A stretch of 7,834 nt of DNA from CAVZLD01 sp964522605 (GTDB taxonomy: Bacteria; Planctomycetota; Planctomycetia; Pirellulales; Pirellulaceae): assembly GCA_964522605.1 (NCBI GenBank), contig CAZFWV010000319.1, positions 1 to 7,834 of the forward strand, read 5' to 3'. Each line of letters begins with the position of its first letter. Within the stretch, counting starts at the first letter, position 1. Shown piece after piece: positions 1 to 6,800 of this stretch. The position numbers were made by a program, and so were the translations under genes. The notes under the pieces are model-generated. The model saw only the letters and a list, made by a program, of their open reading frames with translations. It did not search any database and was not told the origin of the DNA.

Positions 1-2
1 TG

Positions 3-1181
3 TTGGGTCGACTGCGTGGATTGCTGCAACTGGTCAACCAACATCCCTACGCACTGTCGGCCGCCATCAGCTTGGTTGCCATCTTTGCCCTGGCCGGAAC
101 AGGACGGATGCAGGTCGAAACGGACTTTACGCGGAATTTTCGCGCCGATAGTGAAATCGTCCAGGCGTATCGCTTCGTCGAAGACCATCTGGGCGGCGCA
201 GGGGTTTGCGACCTTGTTCTTCCGGCGCCGGAAAAGCTTGATTCGGCCTATCTGCGGCAGGTCTTGACGTTGTCGCGGGAACTGAAGTCGGTCGTCGAGC
301 CGCCCTTGTCGACCTCGCTGACCAAATCCTTCTGCATTCCCGATGCAATTGAGACGGTCGCACCGGGGACGCTGACGAAGCCGACGAGCATCCTGCGTCT
401 GGGCGTTCTGCGCAGCGGTCTTGCGGCGATGCGAGCCCAAATGCCAGAGTTCTACGAGACGTTGTTCGGAATCGATCCGGTCGACGGCCAGCACTATTTG
501 CGCGTGATGCTGCGCGTTCACGAGCGTCAGACGGCAGAGGAAAAGCAGCTCCTGATTCGTCAATTGGAGCAGATCAGTCGAGAGCACTTCCCGGAGGCTC
601 GTGTGACCGGTTACTTCGTGCTGCTGGCTGATCTTGTGCGCAACATACTCCAGGATCAATGGCGCACTTTTGGCGTTGCCGTGCTCGGCATCGGCCTGCT
701 GATGACCATCGCCTTTCGCGACATTCGAATGGCATTCATCGCGCTCGTCCCGAACGCGTTGCCGATTCTGATTGTGCTAGGAAGCATGGGATGGTTGAGT
801 CACTGGATCATGCCGGACTTGAGAATCAATATGGGCACGGCGATGATTGCCGCCGTATCGATGGGACTCTCGATTGACAGCTCCATCCATTACATCACGA
901 GTTATCAGTGGGCTCGTCGAGAGGGTAAGTCCTTCGACGAAGCCTTACAGGATGTCCAGCAGAGCGTGGGGGAAGCGATGGTGTTTTCTACGATCGCCCT
1001 GATGGTGGGTTTTTCCGTTCTGGCCACCAGCTATTTCATTCCCACCGTCTACTTCGGTGTGCTGGTGACACTCGCCATGTTGGGTGGACTGTTTGGCAAT
1101 CTGCTGCTGCTGCCGCTGCTGTTGCGACTGTTCGTTCGCGAACGCACAAACGATCCGCCGACGGAAGTCGAGTCCGCATAG
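3..1181 (+). CDS. RND/MMPL-family exporter, C-terminal half (5' partial)
   Basis: This is the C-terminal half of an inner-membrane transporter of the RND superfamily (MMPL/HAE3 type, 'predicted exporter'), a family that uses the proton gradient to move hydrophobic or amphiphilic compounds. The visible 392 residues match the second repeat of such proteins. One membrane helix lies at about residues 17-33. A periplasmic loop of about 185 residues follows, opening with the typical 'VETDF' stretch. Five closely spaced helices come after residue about 220. The diagnostic segment around residues 285-300 reads SMGLSIDSSIHYITSY, equivalent to the family's GxxxDxxIH helix, and is followed by the usual 'EAL...VGEAM' and 'GFSVLATSYF' segments. 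Family members are usually 750-900 residues, so about half the gene lies left of the window. The TTG at position 3 is an edge artefact and not a real start. The gene is convergent with the fecR-like gene. The substrate cannot be inferred. Confidence 0.88.
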   Translation: MGRLRGLLQLVNQHPYALSAAISLVAIFALAGTGRMQVETDFTRNFRADSEIVQAYRFVEDHLGGAGVCDLVLPAPEKLDSAYLRQVLTLSRELKSVVEPPLSTSLTKSFCIPDAIETVAPGTLTKPTSILRLGVLRSGLAAMRAQMPEFYETLFGIDPVDGQHYLRVMLRVHERQTAEEKQLLIRQLEQISREHFPEARVTGYFVLLADLVRNILQDQWRTFGVAVLGIGLLMTIAFRDIRMAFIALVPNALPILIVLGSMGWLSHWIMPDLRINMGTAMIAAVSMGLSIDSSIHYITSYQWARREGKSFDEALQDVQQSVGEAMVFSTIALMVGFSVLATSYFIPTVYFGVLVTLAMLGGLFGNLLLLPLLLRLFVRERTNDPPTEVESA

Positions 1182-1353
1182 GTCATTCGCGGACGGCCGG
1201 AGGCCATCGCGGCGTGTCGCCAGGCGGGCCGCAGGTTCCGAGGCGTTCAAGGGGAGGATGAGCGCCTCGCAACCGCTCGAGAAACCGCCGCGTTCGACGC
1301 TTCCGTTCCGCCGCCAGAAATCACCCATCGATGATGGTCCACTTGAACGCGGA
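1182..1353. other. Convergent intergenic gap, nothing recognised
   Basis: This 172-bp stretch separates the 3' ends of the exporter gene and the fecR-like gene. A short GGCC-GGA-GGCC stem with flanking GCG/CGC is present near 1188-1211, but it lacks a T-tract, so I do not call a terminator. No RNA gene or small coding region is supported. Confidence 0.5.
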
Positions 1354-3153
1354 TTAACGGAAGTTCGCTTGCCCCCAGCCTGCCGCGCGGTCCCAGTTGT
1401 TGTTGCGCGGAGGTTCGGAGGGATTGCGGATCTCGACCAATTGTCCCCGCCAACGGCGTCCGGACTGATCACTCCAATGGACCGTCCAGGTTACGGCCAG
1501 CGTGTCGCCGGCGCGCGGCGGATCACGCTGCGCGTTGAGGAGTTCCCAAGGGATCGCGTATTCCAGGGTGTAGCCTCGTCCGTCGGCATCCTTGCGAAAA
1601 GCAGCTCGATAACCACTCGGATTCGTCTGACCTCCATGGAAGTTCATGCCATAGCTGATGTGAAGGCAATCCTTTTGACTGGGGGCATGATGCCAGAGGG
1701 TTAGATGCACCAGCTTCTCGTTCAGGTCCTGAGGCCGCTGCTTGACTGGCTGGCCTTGATAATAGACCTCGGCATTCGCATCCACCGGCCAGCCTACGGC
1801 GCGGTCGGTCGAGAGGCGTACCTGGAGTCCTCCGCCTTTCCACCCCATATCGCCGTCCGTCACGGGATCAATCAGGTTGCGCAGCGGAGCCGGGTCCGCC
1901 ACATGGGCGCCGACGTACAGATGATTTGCATCGTACATCATCGCGCCCTCGACGCCGTAATCCTCGGTGCCTTCGCACTGACTGCGGAACATCGTTTGTC
2001 GATCCCACTCGGATAATTTGCCATCCGCCACGATTGGTTCGCTGGCCGGCACAATTTCCACCCGATCCCAACTCGGCTGATTCGAGAGCGGCAGCGTATC
2101 CTGGTGGCTAGATTTCGTCTCGGGTAGTTGCCGTACGAACCGGTCGGGGGCAAAGGGCAGGTTTTGGAACGTGTCCGTCGCGTTGGGGTCGAGTCGAGCG
2201 GCAGTTCCGGCGAGCATGCGTTGTGAGTTGTTCGTGCGTCCGCCGGCGGATTTCGCGGACGTGAAGACACTGCCCCGATACACTTGCACCTCCGTGCCCC
2301 GACCCGGACCGACCTTGACCCCAAATTCGGTACCCAGGTCCAGCACGTTGGCGTCGCGGGTCTCAATCACAAACCCGCTGGCAGTCTTGGGGACGTGCAC
2401 GACCGCTTGCCCAGCCAGAAGGTAGGCCCGCTTGGGGGTCAGCAGTTCGACGGTGGCGGGGCCCTCCAAGACGATCCGAGCTCCGTTTTGAATCGTCACT
2501 TCCACCGTGCCGGCGTCTATCGAGAGTCGGCCGGGTCCCAACGATTGCCCCGGCCGAATGGCTCCGCGGGAATCCGCGGTCTGCACCCCCAGACACCGGG
2601 TAACGACCGCCAGAGGTGCTGGCTGCGTTGGCCGGGAGTTGGTCCACAGCAGCATGCCCAGGACGAGGGCCAACGCAGTGACAGCCCCTGCAAAATAGCC
2701 TGGCGTGATCCGGGGAACCGTGTTGGGAAGGCGAGGCTCCTGCCGAGCCGTAGGGCGTGGCGGGAAACACGGCTCGGCAGGAGCCACGCCCTTCCCGAAT
2801 CGTGCCTGGTCTTCTCGCCGCCCGAGCAAGCGTCGGAGCAGTGATCCCCAGATCCACCAAAGGAAGCCCGATTTGTTACGGTGGGGACGATTCGAGCGCG
2901 CGCTGGACGATTCCTCCGCGGCGCCGCCGAACAGTGCCAGCGGCTTGTCAGCGAGAGTCGGACCATACTCCCACGAAAGGCGCGCGTGAATGCTCCCGTA
3001 GGCGAGCAGGAAGGAACGCGCCTTGTCGTCCTGACGCAACAGGTCATTCAATCGCCGATTCTCCGGCTCGTTCAACGCCTCGAGATAGAACTTCTCGACC
3101 AACTCGGCCAATTCGGAGGTCACACCATGTTCCGGTGGAAGCTCGTGGCTCAT
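1354..3153 (-). CDS. FecR-domain anti-sigma-like membrane protein with C-terminal CBM9/DOMON-like domain
   Basis: This 599-residue protein is probably the membrane-bound regulator of the adjacent sigma factor. Residues about 12-65 form a helical cytoplasmic region of the sort that precedes FecR domains in planctomycetes and verrucomicrobia. A low-complexity linker covers about 75-150, and one transmembrane helix lies at about 153-170 (YFAGAVTALALVLGMLLW). The FecR domain spans about 185-300, with 'VLEGPATVEL' and the characteristic 'VLDLGTEFGVKV' followed by 'EVQVYRGSV'. Residues about 365-599 look like a CBM9/DOMON-type beta-sandwich: 'IVADGKLSEWD', then 'MYDANHLYVGAHVAD', and 'YTLEYAIPWELL' near the end. 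Many PVC FecR proteins carry a LamG domain there instead. I chose the ATG at 3153 because it overlaps the sigma stop as ATGA and has GGGGAG 7 nt upstream. A start at 3189 would add 12 residues and lie inside the sigma gene. Residues 120-143 come from an inserted palindromic repeat. The FecR assignment is strong; the sugar-binding role is inference. Confidence 0.85.
   Translation of the reverse strand: MSHELPPEHGVTSELAELVEKFYLEALNEPENRRLNDLLRQDDKARSFLLAYGSIHARLSWEYGPTLADKPLALFGGAAEESSSARSNRPHRNKSGFLWWIWGSLLRRLLGRREDQARFGKGVAPAEPCFPPRPTARQEPRLPNTVPRITPGYFAGAVTALALVLGMLLWTNSRPTQPAPLAVVTRCLGVQTADSRGAIRPGQSLGPGRLSIDAGTVEVTIQNGARIVLEGPATVELLTPKRAYLLAGQAVVHVPKTASGFVIETRDANVLDLGTEFGVKVGPGRGTEVQVYRGSVFTSAKSAGGRTNNSQRMLAGTAARLDPNATDTFQNLPFAPDRFVRQLPETKSSHQDTLPLSNQPSWDRVEIVPASEPIVADGKLSEWDRQTMFRSQCEGTEDYGVEGAMMYDANHLYVGAHVADPAPLRNLIDPVTDGDMGWKGGGLQVRLSTDRAVGWPVDANAEVYYQGQPVKQRPQDLNEKLVHLTLWHHAPSQKDCLHISYGMNFHGGQTNPSGYRAAFRKDADGRGYTLEYAIPWELLNAQRDPPRAGDTLAVTWTVHWSDQSGRRWRGQLVEIRNPSEPPRNNNWDRAAGWGQANFR
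2725..2796. repeat. 72-bp palindromic (REP/MITE-like) element inside the fecR-like gene
   Basis: Two arms, 2725-2750 and 2770-2796, are inverted repeats: 25 of 26 positions pair, with one mismatch (A2734/A2786) and one bulged C (2789). The loop is 19 nt. The core arm CGGCTCGGCAGGAGCC is a perfect 16-bp match between the arms. A competing 9-bp stem, GGGCGTGGC (2753-2761) with GCCACGCCC (2783-2791), overlaps the right arm. The element is 72 nt long, exactly 24 codons, and is read through in frame as residues 120-143 of the FecR-like protein. Those residues lie in the linker just before the transmembrane helix. Such a structure is far beyond chance and looks like a dispersed palindromic repeat of the REP or Rickettsia-palindromic-element kind. 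Only one copy is visible, so the dispersed nature is inference. Confidence 0.8.
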
Positions 3154-3674
3154 CCGAGTTCTCCCCGTTTCATGGTTTGGTTGATGCATTCAAAGAGGGC
3201 CATCCGGACTCGCTGCATCATCTTATAGACGGCCTCAACGCTCAGCCCTTGCGCTTGTGAAAACGACTGGACTGTCTGTTTGCTACGGTAGTACTGCCGC
3301 ACCAGGTCGCGCTGCCGGTCGGGCAACTTCTCCAGGCACTGACTCAAGGCTCGCGAACGTTCTCGCAACACGACATCGTCGTCCATCTGTTGCTGGCCCA
3401 ACTGTTCGACGACATCCGGATCCAGCGTCCAGGCCAGCGATCTCTGCTTGCGGTAATGGGCGGCCACCACGTTGCGGGCAATACCACACAGCCACGGCGA
3501 CATCTCACGCGTCGGGTCGAACCGCTCGCGGATTCTCCAGGCGGTCAGACTGGACTCCTGAAACAGTTCTTCCGCGTCCGCGCGGTTGGGCACCAGCGTG
3601 GCAATAAACCGATAAAGCCCGCTCTGGCACTCGACGTATCGCTCGATGAACTGGTCGTCCCGGCTGTTTTTCAT
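3150..3674 (-). CDS. ECF sigma-70 factor, Rhodopirellula/Verrucomicrobium type
   Basis: This 174-residue protein is an ECF-type RNA polymerase sigma factor with only regions 2 and 4. Region 2 spans about residues 8-75: 'YRFIATLVPNRADAEELFQES' contains the core-binding helix, and 'WLCGIARNVVAAHYRK' the -10-recognition helix. Region 4 spans about 110-170: 'LEKLPDRQRDLVRQYY' and the helix-turn-helix 'SFSQAQGLSVEAVYKMMQRVRMAL'. These features fit the sigma-70 subfamily multiplied in Rhodopirellula and Verrucomicrobium. The frame is open to an ATG at 3785, but I prefer the ATG at 3674 (MKNSRDDQF): ECF homology begins just after it, and the 37 residues upstream look like translated promoter DNA. 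No Shine-Dalgarno sequence is evident at 3674. The stop overlaps the fecR-like start (ATGA), so the two are co-translated. The gene is divergent from the large secreted protein at 3813 and probably regulates it or itself, which the sequence alone does not prove. Confidence 0.92.
   Translation of the reverse strand: MKNSRDDQFIERYVECQSGLYRFIATLVPNRADAEELFQESSLTAWRIRERFDPTREMSPWLCGIARNVVAAHYRKQRSLAWTLDPDVVEQLGQQQMDDDVVLRERSRALSQCLEKLPDRQRDLVRQYYRSKQTVQSFSQAQGLSVEAVYKMMQRVRMALFECINQTMKRGELG
3161..3166 (-). promoter_or_regulatory. Ribosome binding site deciding the fecR-like start
   Basis: On the minus strand GGGGAG lies 7 nt upstream of the ATG at 3153. It sits inside the last codons of the sigma gene, whose TGA overlaps that ATG. 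This supports the start at 3153 over the in-frame ATG at 3189 and implies translational coupling. Confidence 0.7.
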
Positions 3675-3724
3675 ATCTGTCGCAGGGCCATCTTGAGGGG
3701 CTCTTCGAAATGCCCTCCCGGACT

Positions 3725-3738
3725 GTGCATGGTGCATG
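3725..3738. repeat. Tandem heptamer GTGCATG x2
   Basis: GTGCATG occurs twice head to tail (3725-3731 and 3732-3738), immediately left of the large dyad and 51 nt upstream of the sigma start. It could be part of a regulator binding site. It is short, so coincidence remains possible. Confidence 0.4.
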
Positions 3739-3742
3739 TAAA

Positions 3743-3807
3743 GTATTGTCGGAAACATGGAGAATTGGACAAAAAGGACGTCCAATTATCGCAGGATTCG
3801 ACAATAC
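3743..3807. promoter_or_regulatory. Nested concentric inverted repeats in the divergent intergenic region
   Basis: The outer arms GTATTGTCG (3743-3751) and CGACAATAC (3799-3807) are a perfect 9-bp inverted repeat. The inner arms AATTGGAC (3763-3770) and GTCCAATT (3780-3787) are a perfect 8-bp inverted repeat. Both pairs are centred on base 3775, and the 11-nt segments between them pair at a few further positions (3753/3797, 3756/3794, 3760/3790, 3761/3789). The right inner arm also completes an 8-bp palindrome, GGACGTCC (3776-3783). The right outer arm ends 5 nt before the ATG at 3813. The element lies between the sigma gene and the secreted-protein gene, so it could be a shared operator or a leader hairpin controlling the plus-strand gene. 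No confident -35/-10 pair is identified. Confidence 0.65.
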
Positions 3808-3812
3808 ACGGC

Positions 3813-6800
3813 ATGAGACTCACACTCTGCTGCGTTCTTCTGTGGGCGACCGCAACGTTTGCCGCGGAACCGAAGGCTCCGCCCGCCGGTAACCATGTTT
3901 GGGACCATAACGCGATTAGCCGGGCCTCGAGCCCGTACAACCGCGAGGTGATCACCGATCCGCTGGCGCTGGACAGAAAGGCGGTGCGGCTAACCGGCGA
4001 GGCGGGGTTCATCAGCATGCACGATGAGGTCGGGATCGCGCCGGGACGGAGCCGGTTCACCGTCCGGCTGCGTCGGGAAAACGGCGGTCATTTCGCGACC
4101 GATTTCGAAGCCGGCGGAAGAGGCTTTCAGAGCCGCGCGCCGATCGAGTTCGCCGATCTTCCCGCCGACGGCAGCTTCACGGAGCGGGTGGTGGAACTGA
4201 ACCTGCCGGGGCCGCTCAACGTGGTCTCGCTGCGCGGCGGGCTGCCAAAGGAGCTGATTGTCGACCGGATCACCGTGGAACCGGTTGCCGATGCTTCCCC
4301 CGTGGAAGTGGCCTCCGTGCGGCTGAGCAAGCTCGTCCTTGCCCCGGGCGAGGCGGGCGAAGCAAACATCCTGCTGGCCAACTATTCGGGCCAAGAACGA
4401 TCGACGAGGTTGCGCCTGGTCGCCGAGAGCGAAATCGATGCCGAACAGGTTCTCCTGCAACGCGACGTGGCGTTACCGGCGACGACCGCGCTCCAGTCGG
4501 TCACGTTCGCGCTGCCCGTGTTGCCGAAAGCCGGCTATCAGTTGCGGGCCGAGGCACTGGAGGGGGACCGGGCGGTTTCCACTGCTCGCGACATTTTCGT
4601 CGTGACTGACCGTCCGCTGCGCGCTGGCCAATACGGCAACTTCAGCATCCATCAACCCTACTCAGCCGCGGAGGCCGATGCCAACATTGCGGCCTTCCGC
4701 CGCAACTATGTCACAGTGACCGAGATTGATTTTTGGGCGCCGTGCGACATGAGTCAGCTCGTGCCCCCGCCGGACAAAGACCGCTGGTGGTCTGGCCAGA
4801 CGGCGCAACGGTTCAGCACGGAGCAGCTCCGCACGTGCATCGCCAAGGCTCACGCGCAGGGCATCGGCGTGCTCGGCTACGCCGACTACAGCGTCATCTT
4901 CGGTTTCCGCGGCTACGACTTCGGCCGGCGTTTCCCGGACTGCCTGGACTGGCGCACCCAGAACGACAATGGCTTCGTATGGTTGGGCTTTAACTCGAAG
5001 GACATGGGGTTGAATTCGGATCTGCGCGCGGAAGATGACACGCGCACGGATGTGAAAGTCACGGGCGTATCGCGCACCGTGCACACGAATCCGAACGCCT
5101 TCCGCTGGCATGCTGACCAGATGGTTGCCTCGATGAAGCATTTTGGCTGGGATGGGTTCCGCTACGACGATCCGATCGATTACGACGCGCGACAAGTCGA
5201 TCTGCAGGGACGCGAGGCGCCATTTAACGGCTACGGTCTCGGTGAGGTGATCGCCTACTCGCGCCGCCGCATCGAAGAGGTCAGGCCCGGCGCGCTGCTC
5301 GGTCATAACGGCGACCCGATGCGGGCGTCTTCCGATGCCATGTACGTCTCCGATGATCCTCAGCGCATGGACAAGCAGGAGACGGCCGTCATGCGCCACG
5401 GCGGCTTCATGCTCCAGGAGGGATGGTCCAACTACCTGATGGGTCCGGATGCGAAGGTGACCTGGATGCAGTGGCGGGATCGCAACCTCACCGCGGGTCG
5501 GGCCGCCCGACGCGTGGATGGCGACGTCTGCGTGATCACGGATATCCGGGACCACGCACCCTCGTGGCGAAAATCCATGATCACCGCACTGCTGCTGGCC
5601 GCTGGCAATCACGTGGCCTACTCGCGCGAAGCGGACCACTCCTTTCTGTCCGTGGCCAGTCGTTATTGCGACTTGATCTACGGTGATGCGCTCCGGTGGC
5701 TCAGCGCGGACGATGCAACGCGCATCTTCCAGGTGGATGCTGGCGGACGAGCCATCTGGTGGCAGGAATATGTCCGTTGCATTCCCGTGGCACCGGGCAA
5801 GCGGGTCTATCTGGTTCACCTACTCAACCCACCCGACGGCGAGTGGATCAACGACAGCCAGCAACCCAAGCCGCTGAAGGACGTGCGTATCTCCCTGACA
5901 CCACCTCCGGGGTGGAAACCGATGCGCGCCTGGCTGGTTGGAGCGGAGCGGCATCGGCCCTTTGTTGAAGCGGTCGTTGGGCAGACTCGCCGCAACGATG
6001 GCCAGGACGAACCCTACCTGGAACGACTCTGCGAGTCGACCGGCATCCCCTCAGCCGAGCCGCTGTCGCTGGACGGCAACGCGGTCACCGTGCCGGAAGT
6101 GAAGCTCTGGGGAATCGCCGCGATGGAATGCGAAGGTCCGGTGGCGGACATCATGCCTTCGGACGTCCGGCCGCCGTTTCCCGCGCCGCAGTTTCCCGAT
6201 GTCGATGCACCCATCGAGGCGGCCGCGGCCAGCCCGTGGGAGTTCGCCAAACTCGGCATCGCCGCGTTGGCGAGTGGTGACCGGAGCAAGATCGTCACCG
6301 ATCCACTGGCGGCGGAAGGCCGCGCGGTTCGGCTGGACGGATCGCTGTCGCCCAAGGTGCAACGAAACCCCGGCCTGAACTGGGGCTGGGTGCAACCGAT
6401 CCCGACCGGCCGCTACCGGATCAGCATCCGCTGTCGCGCACCGCAGACCCTGCGCGGCCCCTTGACGCTCACGTGCTCCACCGCCAACCAAGCCCACGAG
6501 CAAAACGAGTTCCCGGACTTTCCCCGATTCGAGCAGCAACACACCTGGGAATTAGCGAGCATCCCTACCGATCGCTACGGCGTTCTCATGTGCGAAATGA
6601 AGTGGCAGGAGATGCCCCATCAAGCCGAGTTGCAGTTGGCCAGCAGCATGCCGGGCGTATTGATTCAGGATGTGCTGGTGGAGTGTCTTCAGATTCTCGA
6701 CAGCGAGCGCATCGGGGTCTGGAAGAACGGTTGGCCCGAAGGAATGTCGCTGGTGGCTCACGAGGGGACCCGCGTCTGGTTTGCGCAGGGACTTTATCAA

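Noticed and set aside
1186..1212. Possible bidirectional terminator in the convergent gap
   Set aside because: Only a 4-bp GGCC stem with a weak extension and no T-tract on either strand.
1084..1704. 206-codon open frame on the plus strand spanning the convergent gap
   Set aside because: It overlaps the end of the exporter gene and the 3' end of the fecR-like gene out of frame, and its Arg/Pro/Ser-rich composition is that of a shadow frame.
3675..3785. N-terminal extension of the sigma factor to the ATG at 3785
   Set aside because: The 37 extra residues lack sigma-factor similarity, and the DNA there carries the concentric dyad and tandem heptamer, which suggests a promoter region and not coding sequence.
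3390..3812. Upstream in-frame extension of the large plus-strand gene
   Set aside because: It overlaps the sigma gene in antisense, has no family-like content, and the Sec signal peptide begins exactly at the ATG at 3813.
3743..3812. Possible sigma-type promoters (GGAAAC at 3751 as an ECF -35; TTGGAC at 3765 as a -35)
   Set aside because: No matching -10 element at the correct spacing was found on either strand, so no promoter is called.
4662..5819. 385-codon open frame on the minus strand
   Set aside because: It is antisense to the barrel-coding part of the large gene. Its translation shows no recognisable domain, and long antisense frames are expected at this GC content.
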